Numbered from the stretch's first letter, positions 1-7,177 are shown. The stretch: 22,625 nucleotides of DNA from SFDP01 sp051653625 (GCA_051653625.1 JBOFWM010000008.1:1-22625); one strand, 5' to 3'. Program-made: numbers and translations. The notes: generated by a model not told the origin, from the sequence alone.

Positions 1-1
1 T

Positions 2-61
2 GAAAAAGTAACTATTGACTATATAGATGGAAATAGGATGAGGGGAGTTCCTCTTAGATGA
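2..61 (+). CDS. Possible C-terminal tail of an upstream gene (partial)
   Basis: Reading from base 2, this frame is open for 19 codons to a TGA at 59-61 and gives EKVTIDYIDGNRMRGVPLR. The composition is protein-like (alternating hydrophobic, acidic and glycine residues). The other two forward frames stop at once, at base 1 and at base 8. The piece is too short to assign to a family, so the product is unknown. If real, it belongs to a gene in the same direction as the alcohol dehydrogenase, 82 bases upstream of that gene's start. It may equally be a chance open stretch. Confidence 0.35.
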   Translation, partial: EKVTIDYIDGNRMRGVPLR

Positions 62-85
62 CCATACATCTATATCATAAAAAAG

Positions 86-126
86 AATAAGTTCATAAGC
101 TGATTTATCTTGCTTACAAACTTATT
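86..126 (+). promoter_or_regulatory. Long imperfect stem-loop before the alcohol dehydrogenase gene
   Basis: Arms 86-100 and 112-126 pair over 13 of 15 positions, with one internal two-base mismatch and an 11-base loop. The structure ends five bases before the GAGGAG ribosome binding site. No T-run follows, so it is not a typical terminator. It could be a dyad operator or a 5' mRNA structure controlling translation; the sequence does not decide between these. Confidence 0.45.
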
Positions 127-143
127 ATACGAGGAGAAACAAC

Positions 144-1316
144 ATGTTAGGAAATTTTACGTATTCAAATCCAACAAAATTATATTTTGGAGAAGATTCA
201 TTAGAAAATTTAAAAAGTGAATTGCAAAAATATGGAACAAATATTCAATTTATTTATGGTGGTGGTTCTATAAAAAAGAATGGAATTTATGATAAAGTTA
301 TAGGGATTTTAAAAGAAAATGGAAAAAATGTGTTTGAAGATGGTGGAGTTATGCCAAATCCAACTGTAGAAAAATTATATGAAGGATGCGAAATTGCAAA
401 AAATAATCAGATTGATTTTATTTTAGCAGTAGGGGGAGGTTCTGTATGTGATTATGCAAAAGCAGTTTCAATTAGTGCTTTTTGTAAAGAGGATCCATGG
501 GAAAAATATTATTTGAAATTTGAGGATATTGATCAAGAGACTAAAATTATTCCGGTAGGATGTATTTTAACTATGGTAGGAACCGGAAGTGAAATGAATG
601 GTGGTGCAGTAATTACAAATCATGCACAAAAATTAAAAATAGGTCATGTTTTTGGAGAAGAAGTGTTTCCAAAATTTTCAATATTGAATCCGAACTTTAC
701 CTTGTCACTTCCAAAGTATCAAATGGTAGCAGGAATATATGATATTTTCAACCATATATGTGAGCAATATTTTTCGGGTGAAGATGATAATACAAGTGAT
801 TATATTTGCGAAGGATTGATGCGTTCTTTGATTCATGCTTCAAAAATTGCAATTGAAAATCCACAAGATTATGAAGCACGAAGTAATATTATGTGGACTG
901 CTACATGGGCACTAAATACACTTGTGGCAAAAGGAAAGACTACAGATTGGATGGTGCATATGATAGGTCAAGCAATTGGAGCATATACGGATGCCACACA
1001 TGGCATGACTTTATCATCTGTATCTTTGGCATATTATCGATTTATTTTACAAGATGGATTATCAAAATTTGTTCGTTTTGCAAAAAATGTTTGGCATATA
1101 TCAGCAGAAGGGAAATCTCAAGTTGAAATTGCACAAGAAGGTCTTGTACACATGGAACTATGGATGAAGGGATTAGGATTAGTTATGCATTGCAAAGAGC
1201 TTGGATTAACAGAAGATATGATCGAATCTGTAGCGAAGGCAACGATGATATTACCTGGTGGGTATAAAGTTTTAAATCAAAAAGATATTATTACTATCTT
1301 AAAAGAAAGTATGTAA
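144..1316 (+). CDS. Iron-containing (group III) alcohol dehydrogenase
   Basis: This 390-residue protein has the standard length for group III NAD(P)-dependent alcohol dehydrogenases, the family that includes clostridial butanol dehydrogenases. It would reduce an aldehyde to an alcohol, or the reverse, in the cytoplasm. The nucleotide-binding motif GGGSVCD is at residues 97-103. Candidate metal ligands are Asp200 and His204 in GIYDIFNH, His272 in the VHMIG segment, and His286 in ATHG. This is the D-H-H-H set expected for the family. The start is set by GAGGAG at 131-136, seven bases before ATG. The gene is apparently monocistronic, with a stem-loop in front and a shared terminator behind. The substrate cannot be read from the sequence. 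The overall pattern is closest to the BdhA/YugJ type. Confidence 0.9.
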   Translation: MLGNFTYSNPTKLYFGEDSLENLKSELQKYGTNIQFIYGGGSIKKNGIYDKVIGILKENGKNVFEDGGVMPNPTVEKLYEGCEIAKNNQIDFILAVGGGSVCDYAKAVSISAFCKEDPWEKYYLKFEDIDQETKIIPVGCILTMVGTGSEMNGGAVITNHAQKLKIGHVFGEEVFPKFSILNPNFTLSLPKYQMVAGIYDIFNHICEQYFSGEDDNTSDYICEGLMRSLIHASKIAIENPQDYEARSNIMWTATWALNTLVAKGKTTDWMVHMIGQAIGAYTDATHGMTLSSVSLAYYRFILQDGLSKFVRFAKNVWHISAEGKSQVEIAQEGLVHMELWMKGLGLVMHCKELGLTEDMIESVAKATMILPGGYKVLNQKDIITILKESM

Positions 1317-1416
1317 AAAAGGATGATATAAGTAGCATTATAGAGAAAAATACGACAAGAATAATAAAGAATGGTTCAAAGTTTTCTTGTAATACATTAC
1401 TAGAAGAGAAATAGTG

Positions 1417-1445
1417 AAGCGGAGTAAAATTCAAACACTCCGCTT
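1417..1445. terminator. Bidirectional terminator between convergent genes
   Basis: Perfect 9-bp arms AAGCGGAGT (1417-1425) and ACTCCGCTT (1437-1445) enclose an 11-base loop. T-rich sequence follows on the plus strand. It lies between the ends of the alcohol dehydrogenase gene and the diguanylate cyclase gene, which converge, so it probably serves both. Confidence 0.75.
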
Positions 1446-1471
1446 TATTTGTCATTTCAACAATTTTTTTA

Positions 1472-2539
1472 CTATGAATAAATAGAAATTTGATTTCTGC
1501 CATTATTTTTAGCGTGGTATAAAGCTTCGTCTGCTTTTTCAATCCATTTTTCATAATTTTTAACAGTATCATCATTACATATTACATAACCGATACTAGT
1601 TGTGATTTTTGTATAACCATTATTTAAAGAAGGAATTTCAGATAATATTTTTTTACTTAATAATCGAATGTTTTGTTTGTCCATTTCATATACAAAAAGT
1701 GTAAATTCTTCACCACCATATCGATATGCATGAAAATCAAAGCTATCTGCTAGTTGATTTAGATATTTGCCAAATATGGACAAACAAGTATCTCCAGCAG
1801 CATGACCATACGTATCATTAAAGTTTTTGAAATGGTCAATATCAAGCATAAAAACAGCAGTAGGTTTAGGTGTTTCATTATTTTCTATTTTAGCCATATC
1901 TTCATATAATTTTCTTCTGTTTTTTAGTCCAGTTAATATGTCAATTGTTCGTTCTGTTTCTAATAATCTTTGTAGGTCAAAAGATCTCAGTTGCATATTT
2001 ATTAATATAGATGCAAATGCTAAACTGAAAAAGGAAAAAAAGCAACAGTTTACTAGATCGTATACAAACATAGAATCTTCTTTTAAGAAATAGGCAAAAA
2101 GAGTATGTAAGAGTATGTTAAATGCAATAAAAAGAATCGCTCGTATTTGATTATCAACGATAATAAAAGGTGCAAGACAAAAAAATGCTAATAAAGCAGT
2201 TGCTCTTTGGTCAGGAAAAGATACAACGCTTAAATAGATGGAGAATAAAATGAAAAGTTCTAGAATAAAATAAAGTCCTAACAAAGGATGTTTAGGTGCT
2301 AATGTATTTTGGAATAGAAGTATTAAAGATGAAATAATAATACTGCACGTTAGGTATGTAATTTTGTGTGAGGCAAGATTAGGAGTTAAAAAAAAGACTA
2401 AAGTTATAGTTAATAAGAAAAAGATTCCTAAAAATGCTCCTAACTTAAAAATGGAAAATAAATATTTATTTACATCTGTCTTATTGTTTTTTATTAAAAG
2501 GTTTCTTTCGAGAAAAAAAATGTGTTTTATCTTTAACAT
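1472..2539 (-). CDS. Membrane-bound GGDEF diguanylate cyclase
   Basis: This 355-residue protein has a strongly hydrophobic N-terminal half with several predicted membrane helices (about residues 25-185) and a C-terminal GGDEF domain. The domain begins at DILTGLKNRR and continues through FMLDIDHFKNFNDTYGHAAGD to the active-site motif GGEEF at residues 275-279. It should make cyclic di-GMP from two GTP at the inner membrane face. The membrane part matches no sensor I can name. The position of the RxxD product-inhibition site, five residues before GGEEF, does not hold R or D, so allosteric feedback by that site is unlikely. The start at 2539 is chosen over an in-frame ATG at 2602 because GGAGG lies six bases before it. 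It diverges from the sirtuin gene across a large palindrome. Confidence 0.88.
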   Translation of the reverse strand: MLKIKHIFFLERNLLIKNNKTDVNKYLFSIFKLGAFLGIFFLLTITLVFFLTPNLASHKITYLTCSIIISSLILLFQNTLAPKHPLLGLYFILELFILFSIYLSVVSFPDQRATALLAFFCLAPFIIVDNQIRAILFIAFNILLHTLFAYFLKEDSMFVYDLVNCCFFSFFSLAFASILINMQLRSFDLQRLLETERTIDILTGLKNRRKLYEDMAKIENNETPKPTAVFMLDIDHFKNFNDTYGHAAGDTCLSIFGKYLNQLADSFDFHAYRYGGEEFTLFVYEMDKQNIRLLSKKILSEIPSLNNGYTKITTSIGYVICNDDTVKNYEKWIEKADEALYHAKNNGRNQISIYS

Positions 2540-2582
2540 ATTTTGCCTCCATTCATCTATATATGATAAAATTATTATTACA

Positions 2583-2618
2583 TACAATGTATTAAATATC
2601 AATATTTAATACATTGTA
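2583..2618. promoter_or_regulatory. Perfect 36-bp palindrome (candidate operator) between divergent genes
   Basis: Arms 2583-2599 and 2602-2618 are perfect 17-bp inverted copies around a two-base centre (CA). Each outer end is itself a small dyad, TACAATGTA (2583-2591) and TACATTGTA (2610-2618), with centres 27 bases apart. The right arm overlaps the -35 region of the sirtuin promoter. The left side lies where a promoter for the diguanylate cyclase gene would be. A repressor bound here could therefore control both genes. The regulator is unknown. Confidence 0.6.
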
Positions 2619-2623
2619 AAATA

Positions 2624-2632
2624 TGATATAAT
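2624..2632 (+). promoter_or_regulatory. Extended -10 promoter for the sirtuin gene
   Basis: TG-A-TATAAT is an extended -10 element about 30 bases before the start codon. No good -35 is seen at the right spacing; the right arm of the palindrome occupies that place. Confidence 0.55.
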
Positions 2633-2662
2633 TTAATCTATAAAAGTGTGGGGAGAATATAT

Positions 2663-3406
2663 ATGAATGATGATATCGAAAAATTGATTGAAATATTAAA
2701 AAGTAGTAACAATATTGTTTTCTTTGGTGGAGCAGGATGTAGTTGTGAAAGTGGAATACCAGATTTTCGAAGCTCAAGTGGATTGTTTAGTAAGAAAATG
2801 AACTGCAATTTTACGCCAGAGCAAGCAGTATCACATAGTTTTTTTGTAAAGCATCCAGAAGAATTTTATGAGTTTTATAAAAAGAATTTAGTGTATTTAG
2901 AAGCAAAGCCAAATGATTGTCATTTGTCACTTACGAAATTAGAAAAAATGAAAAAACTAAAAGCGGTTGTTACTCAAAATATTGATGGATTACATCAAGC
3001 GGCAGGCACAAAAGAAGTATATGAACTTCATGGTTCGGTACATAGAAATTATTGTACAAAATGTCATGCGTTTTATGATGCAAGTTTCGTGGTTACAAGA
3101 AAAGGAATACCACATTGTGAGAAATGTGGCGCTATCATTAAACCAGATGTGGTTCTTTATGAAGAAGGACTAGATGAAGAGTTAATTCAAAAAACAATAA
3201 ATGCTATTTCGATGGCAGAAACATTAATTATTGGAGGAACATCATTGGTTGTATATCCAGCAGCAAGTTTTATTAATTATTTTAATGGTAAAAATTTGAT
3301 CTTAATTAATAAAAGTGAAACACAAGCAGATAAACGAGCAAATTTAGTTATCCATGAAGAAATTGGAAAAGTAATGAAACAAGCAGTATTGCCACTTGTA
3401 GTATGA
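2663..3406 (+). CDS. cobB: Sir2-family NAD-dependent protein deacylase (sirtuin)
   Basis: This 247-residue protein has the usual length of a bacterial sirtuin and should remove acetyl or other acyl groups from protein lysines using NAD in the cytoplasm. The NAD-binding motif is GAGCSCESGIPDFR (residues 23-36), followed by TQNIDGLH (104-111) and the catalytic His123 in the LHGS motif. A four-cysteine zinc site is complete: Cys131 and Cys134 (CTKC), Cys152 and Cys155 (CEKC). A later GGTSLVVYPAAS segment closes the NAD site. An in-frame GTG at 2648 would place the start before the ribosome binding site, so the ATG at 2663 is preferred, with GGGGAG at 2650-2655. It is the first gene of a rightward run. 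No terminator was seen before the next gene, so read-through is possible. Confidence 0.93.
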   Translation: MNDDIEKLIEILKSSNNIVFFGGAGCSCESGIPDFRSSSGLFSKKMNCNFTPEQAVSHSFFVKHPEEFYEFYKKNLVYLEAKPNDCHLSLTKLEKMKKLKAVVTQNIDGLHQAAGTKEVYELHGSVHRNYCTKCHAFYDASFVVTRKGIPHCEKCGAIIKPDVVLYEEGLDEELIQKTINAISMAETLIIGGTSLVVYPAASFINYFNGKNLILINKSETQADKRANLVIHEEIGKVMKQAVLPLVV

Positions 3407-3450
3407 CTTTGATGTAATATTTGGGTATGTAATGATTGTGATGAATGAAG

Positions 3451-3456
3451 TATAAT
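3451..3456 (+). promoter_or_regulatory. Possible -10 element before the threonine aldolase gene
   Basis: A perfect TATAAT lies 30 bases upstream of the start codon. No convincing -35 is present and no extended TG precedes it. It may be a weak internal promoter in addition to read-through from the sirtuin gene. Confidence 0.3.
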
Positions 3457-3485
3457 GATTAAAAAAGAGGAAAAGAGGAATAGAA

Positions 3486-4520
3486 ATGAAGGATAAAGTT
3501 TCTTTTGAAAGTGATTATATTGCGGGAGCACATCCTAAAATAATGGAAGCGTTATGTAAGACGAATTTTGAAAGTTTATCTGGATATGGTGCAGATTTAT
3601 ATAGTGAATCTGCTAGGGAAAAAATAAAGAGTGCTTGTGAATGTGAAACAGCAGAAGTAGAATTTTTGGTAGGTGGAACGCAAACAAATGCGATTGTTAT
3701 ATCAACTATGTTAAAGGAGTACGAAGGAGTAATTGCAGCAAAAACTGGACATGTAAGTGTGCATGAAGCAGGTGCGATAGAATATACAGGTAAGAAAGTA
3801 TTAGAGTTAGAATCGCATGATGGAAAAATATGTGGAAAGGAACTTGTTTCATATCTTTCTAATTTTTTTGCGGATGAGAATCGAGAACACATGGTATTTC
3901 CTGGGATGGTATATATTTCACATCCAACAGAATATGGAACATTATATTGTAAGAAAGAATTAGAAGATCTTTCTGATATTTGTTCTCGATATAATATACC
4001 GCTCTTTTTAGATGGGGCACGTTTGGGTTATGGATTGATGAGTAAAAGTACGGATGTAACTTTAAGAGATGTTGCAAAGTATTGTGATGTATTTTATATA
4101 GGTGGTACAAAGGTAGGTGCCTTATGTGGTGAGGCAGTTGTATTTACAAGAAATAACAAGCCAAAGCACTTTATGAATTCTGTAAAAAAAAGAGGTGCAC
4201 TTCTTGCAAAAAGTAGATTGTTAGGAATTCAATTTGATACGTTATTTACAAATGATTTATATTTTGAACTTGCAAAGCATGGAATAGAAATGGCAATAAA
4301 ATTAAAGCAGATATTTTTAGAAAAAGGATATGAATTTCATATTGAATCCCCATCAAATCAACAGTTTCTTGTTCTTGAAAATAAAATGTTAGAAATTCTT
4401 AAAAATAAAGTTGCATTTAGTTTTTGGGAAAAGAAAGATGAAACACATAGTGTTGTACGTTTTGCAACAAGTTGGTCAACTACAAAAGAAGACTTAGAGT
4501 ATTTGGAAAAAATATTGTAG
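3486..4520 (+). CDS. ltaE: Low-specificity L-threonine aldolase (PLP enzyme)
   Basis: This 344-residue fold-type I PLP enzyme belongs to the beta-eliminating lyase / threonine aldolase family. It would cleave L-threonine or L-allo-threonine to glycine and acetaldehyde. Visible landmarks are the cofactor-phosphate loop GGTQTN (63-68), the ring-stacking His93 in VSVHEAGA, Asp176 in FLDGARLGYG, which contacts the pyridine nitrogen, and the Schiff-base Lys209 in YIGGTKVGAL. The start is supported by AGAGGAA five bases upstream. Acetaldehyde from this reaction could be reduced by an alcohol dehydrogenase such as the one at 144-1316, but a functional link is only inference. Related family members act on other beta-hydroxy or aromatic amino acids, so the exact substrate is less certain than the family. 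Confidence 0.85.
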   Translation: MKDKVSFESDYIAGAHPKIMEALCKTNFESLSGYGADLYSESAREKIKSACECETAEVEFLVGGTQTNAIVISTMLKEYEGVIAAKTGHVSVHEAGAIEYTGKKVLELESHDGKICGKELVSYLSNFFADENREHMVFPGMVYISHPTEYGTLYCKKELEDLSDICSRYNIPLFLDGARLGYGLMSKSTDVTLRDVAKYCDVFYIGGTKVGALCGEAVVFTRNNKPKHFMNSVKKRGALLAKSRLLGIQFDTLFTNDLYFELAKHGIEMAIKLKQIFLEKGYEFHIESPSNQQFLVLENKMLEILKNKVAFSFWEKKDETHSVVRFATSWSTTKEDLEYLEKIL

Positions 4521-4546
4521 TAAAAAATATTACAAGAGGTAGTAAA

Positions 4547-6007
4547 ATGGAGAAAAATGATCAAATATATATTGCATTTGACTTAAAATCATTTTATGCA
4601 TCGGTTGAGTGTATGGAAAGAGGATTAAATCCACTTACAACAAATTTAGTAGTTGCAGATGATCGTAAAACAGAAAAAACGATATGTCTTGCCGTTTCGC
4701 CATCTTTAAAAAAATATGGAATTCCAGGACGACCAAGATTATTTGAAGTAATACAAAAGGTAGAACTTGCAAATGCATTAGAAAATAAAAAAATAGAATA
4801 CATTGTAGCACCACCGAGAATGGCACTTTATCTTGAGTATAGTACGAAGATTTATACGGTCTATTTAAAATATTTTTCACCAAATGATATGCATGTATAT
4901 TCGATTGATGAAGTATTTGTAGATGTAACGTCTTATCTTCTAACGTATAAAGTAACAGCATATGAATTGGCTGAAAAAGTGATTCAAGATATTTTAGATA
5001 CAACAGGTATTACAGCAACAGCAGGAATTGGTACAAATTTATATCTATGTAAAATTGCAATGGATATTATGGCAAAAAAAAGCAAACCAAATCAATTTGG
5101 GGTGCGGATTGCGGAGTTGAATGAAATAACGTATCGTAAAGAATTATGGAATCATCGTCCGCTTACTGATTTTTGGAGAGTTGGTAAAGGATATGCTAAA
5201 AAATTAGCCTCTGTTGGCATCTATACGATGAAAGACATAGCGAAATGCTCTATTGGGGAAGAAAATGAATATTACAATGAATCACTGTTGTATAAACTAT
5301 TTGGAATTAATGCGGAGCTTTTAATTGATCATGCATGGGGAATTGAACCTTGCCAAATGAAAGATATTAAATCTTATAAACCCACAACGAATAGTGTGAC
5401 TTCTGGACAAGTGCTTCAAAGTCCTTATTCTTTTGCAAGTGCTAAAAATGTTGTATGTGAAATGGTGGATTTACTTGTTCTAGATTTAGTAGATAAGGGA
5501 TTGGTTACAAATCAAATTGTGATGACTATTGGATATGATATTGAAAATTTAAGTAATCCTGAAATCGCAAAAAAGTATAAGGGAGAGATTGTTAAGGATT
5601 CGTATGGAAGAAGAATTCCAAAACATGCACAAGGAACTACAAATTTTAAAAACTATACTTCTTCTACAAATAAAATCATGAGGCAAGTTACAGAACTGTA
5701 TGATGCAATTGTTGATGAAATGTTATCTGTTAGAAGAATTAATATTTCTGCTAATCATGTAATAAAAGAGTCTGATGTGGTAATACAAATGGAAATGGAG
5801 CAATTAAGTTTGTTTACTGATTATATAGCGCTAGAGGAAAATCGTGTACGAGAAGAACGAGAGTTAGAAAAAGAACGTGAAATTCAAAAAGCACTTCTTA
5901 CGATAAAAAAGAAATATGGGAAAAATGCAATTTTAAAAGGAATGAATTTTGTAGAGGGAGCAACGGCAAAAGAACGCAATGAACAAATCGGTGGACATAA
6001 AGCATAA
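4547..6007 (+). CDS. Y-family translesion DNA polymerase (UmuC/DinB type)
   Basis: This 486-residue protein carries the Y-family catalytic core. Asp12 lies in IAFDLKSFYASVE, and the paired Asp121-Glu122 in YSIDEVF complete the three metal-binding acids. Tyr17 sits at the steric-gate position, as in UmuC. The polymerase copies across damaged template bases. Near the C-terminus, QLSLF at residues 419-423 (bases 5801-5815) matches the beta-clamp binding consensus QL(S/D)LF, and a charged region follows. The start at 4547 is preferred over an in-frame ATG at 4472, because the latter overlaps the upstream gene while AGAGGT lies six bases before 4547. It sits 26 bases after the aldolase stop and 22 bases before a YolD-like gene, the classic partner arrangement (compare UvrX/YolD in Bacillus). 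No LexA-type box was seen just upstream. Confidence 0.92.
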   Translation: MEKNDQIYIAFDLKSFYASVECMERGLNPLTTNLVVADDRKTEKTICLAVSPSLKKYGIPGRPRLFEVIQKVELANALENKKIEYIVAPPRMALYLEYSTKIYTVYLKYFSPNDMHVYSIDEVFVDVTSYLLTYKVTAYELAEKVIQDILDTTGITATAGIGTNLYLCKIAMDIMAKKSKPNQFGVRIAELNEITYRKELWNHRPLTDFWRVGKGYAKKLASVGIYTMKDIAKCSIGEENEYYNESLLYKLFGINAELLIDHAWGIEPCQMKDIKSYKPTTNSVTSGQVLQSPYSFASAKNVVCEMVDLLVLDLVDKGLVTNQIVMTIGYDIENLSNPEIAKKYKGEIVKDSYGRRIPKHAQGTTNFKNYTSSTNKIMRQVTELYDAIVDEMLSVRRINISANHVIKESDVVIQMEMEQLSLFTDYIALEENRVREERELEKEREIQKALLTIKKKYGKNAILKGMNFVEGATAKERNEQIGGHKA

Positions 6008-6029
6008 AGTGGAAAGGGGGATTTGAAGA

Positions 6030-6449
6030 ATGGAAGATCTAGAAGAACTAATTTATTTGAATTATCAAAAATCAAAAAAATATCCTCATATGTCAATTCA
6101 AGATCGTGCTGCTCAATTTGCACCTTTTTCTGCATTGACAGGACATTCAGATGCTGTAAAAGAGACACAACGATTAACTAAGAAAAAAATAGAATTAGAG
6201 GAAGATGAAAAAAATAGAATTAATGATATTTTATATGAGATTTCATCTGAAATTAATCGAGAAAAGGAAGTTTTAATAAAATATTTTTGGGCAGATCTTA
6301 CAAAAGAAGGTGGAAATTATATAGAAAAAAAGGGGATAGTAAAGAAAATAGATATGACAACAAGGTGCATTATTTTGAAAGATAGAACAATGATACCTAT
6401 TCAAGATATTATTTTTATAGAGTGTTTAGATTCTACTATTGAAAATTAG
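6030..6449 (+). CDS. YolD-like protein, partner of Y-family polymerase
   Basis: This 139-residue protein carries the family signature MSIQDRAAQFAPFSALTGHS near residue 21, followed by a KETQRLTKKKIELEEDE segment typical of YolD-like proteins. The family is commonly encoded next to UmuC-like polymerases in Firmicutes and is thought to assist or regulate them; no enzyme activity is established. Here it starts 22 bases after the polymerase stop, with AAAGGGGG nine bases before the ATG, so the two are very likely co-transcribed and perhaps translationally coupled. The C-terminal half (about residues 95-135) looks like a small beta-rich domain with alternating hydrophobic residues. No signal peptide or membrane helix is visible. 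Confidence 0.88.
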   Translation: MEDLEELIYLNYQKSKKYPHMSIQDRAAQFAPFSALTGHSDAVKETQRLTKKKIELEEDEKNRINDILYEISSEINREKEVLIKYFWADLTKEGGNYIEKKGIVKKIDMTTRCIILKDRTMIPIQDIIFIECLDSTIEN

Positions 6450-6531
6450 ATAGACGAAATAGATAGGAAAGGGGTATAATAAAATAATCATTGAGGGAGT
6501 GAAGACTAATTAAAAAAGGATGGTTATTTGT

Positions 6532-6912
6532 ATGGAACAAAAGGAAAAAATTGAAAGTAAGTATTTATCTACAAAAGGAATGTTAATGATTCGAATTATT
6601 GCAGGTGCTTACTTAGTGTATACTGCCTATACATTATTTCAAGGATTGAATGATAATGAAGGTGCACAGTATTTTATTTTTTTATTAGCAATTATAGTAT
6701 TTGCAATTGTTGGAAGTTTATTAGTTGTTTTTTCAGCTAAAGATATTAAAAATGGAAAATATATTGGTGGAGACTTAGACGCAAATGCATTAGATGATGA
6801 AGAGATTGCGGAAGTGAATCAGATGGAAGAGATTGAACGGGTAGAAAAAACGGATGAAACTAAGGATTTTGATTTAAATAATTCGGATGAGAATCTAGAT
6901 AAAAATGAATAA
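6532..6912 (+). CDS. Small two-helix membrane protein with acidic tail
   Basis: I do not recognise a named family for this 126-residue protein. It has two predicted membrane helices, at about residues 17-36 and 45-67. A short KDIKNGKYIGGDL linker and a strongly acidic tail of about 50 residues rich in Glu, Asp and Asn follow. The tail probably lies in the cytoplasm, with a short loop outside. The start at 6532 is preferred over ATG 6520 because AAAGGATGG lies at a suitable distance only from the former. A TATAAT at 6475-6480 may provide its own promoter, though no good -35 is seen. It is the last gene before a strong terminator. Its role is unknown. Confidence 0.7.
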   Translation: MEQKEKIESKYLSTKGMLMIRIIAGAYLVYTAYTLFQGLNDNEGAQYFIFLLAIIVFAIVGSLLVVFSAKDIKNGKYIGGDLDANALDDEEIAEVNQMEEIERVEKTDETKDFDLNNSDENLDKNE

Positions 6913-6922
6913 AATGGAAAAG

Positions 6923-6956
6923 AAAAGTTGTGTCGAAATGATACAACTTTTTTGTT
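6923..6956 (+). terminator. Rho-independent terminator
   Basis: Arms 6923-6934 and 6940-6951 form a 12-bp stem with one G-T wobble and a GAAAT loop. A T-rich run (TTTTTTGTTT) follows at once. It closes the sirtuin-polymerase-YolD-membrane protein run and insulates the arabinose promoter downstream. Confidence 0.85.
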
Positions 6957-6967
6957 TGAAAAAGAAA

Positions 6968-7037
6968 GTTGTATTTGTGTAAAAAAATGTTGTATTTTTA
7001 AAATGAATAATCAGTGTAAAAAAAGATGGATTGTATT
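6968..7037. repeat. Imperfect direct repeats upstream of the arabinose promoter
   Basis: GTTGTATT occurs at 6968-6975 and 6989-6996, with a related ATTGTATT at 7030-7037. GTGTAAAAAAA occurs at 6977-6987 and 7014-7024. The repeats abut the -35 element. TTGTAT is also the half-site of the AraR-type dyad at 7162-7175, so some copies may be weak repressor or activator contacts. They could also just reflect A/T-rich composition. Confidence 0.4.
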
Positions 7038-7064
7038 GACAAAAAAACAAAAAAGATGTATATT
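7036..7064 (+). promoter_or_regulatory. Promoter of the arabinose operon
   Basis: TTGACA (7036-7041), a 17-base spacer and TATATT (7059-7064) form a near-consensus housekeeping promoter. Transcription would begin near 7071, giving a leader of about 146 bases before the sugar-binding protein gene. Confidence 0.8.
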
Positions 7065-7159
7065 CTTTACATGACTTGTTGATGACGAGGGGTAAAATGT
7101 ACATATTTGTCAAAAATACAAGCAAAACAAAAAACAAGTTGCACAATACAATGAAACGA

Positions 7160-7177
7160 ACTTGTATTAATACAACT
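7160..7177. promoter_or_regulatory. Predicted AraR operator in the leader
   Basis: TTGTATTAATACAA (7162-7175) is a perfect 14-bp palindrome, with one more matching pair at 7160/7177. It resembles the Bacillus AraR box, whose core is TTGTnCGTnCAA. It lies downstream of the promoter, where a repressor would block elongation. A weaker, related dyad, TTGT-N7-ACAA, is at 7107-7121; AraR is known to bind pairs of sites in Bacillus. The araR gene is in the same operon, so autoregulation is implied. Confidence 0.65.

Noticed and set aside
21..75. Nested inverted repeats that could suggest a riboswitch-like RNA
   Set aside because: No known riboswitch consensus was recognised, and bases 2-58 read as a plausible coding tail, so pairing may be accidental.
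1294..1575. Minus-strand open frame of 93 codons
   Set aside because: It overlaps the end of the GGDEF gene in another frame on the same strand, spans the terminator hairpin and has low-complexity hydrophobic composition; it is a shadow frame.
2364..2777. Open frames over the cyclase-sirtuin junction on both strands
   Set aside because: They run through the palindrome and promoters, lack ribosome binding sites and overlap well-supported genes.
3515..3892. Minus-strand frame of 125 codons inside the threonine aldolase gene
   Set aside because: It is fully antisense to a gene with clear PLP-enzyme motifs, with no ribosome binding site or recognisable protein features.
7151..7165. Possible CcpA catabolite (cre) site around TGAAACG
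   Set aside because: Only the left half matches; the right half lacks the expected CA, so catabolite control cannot be claimed from it.
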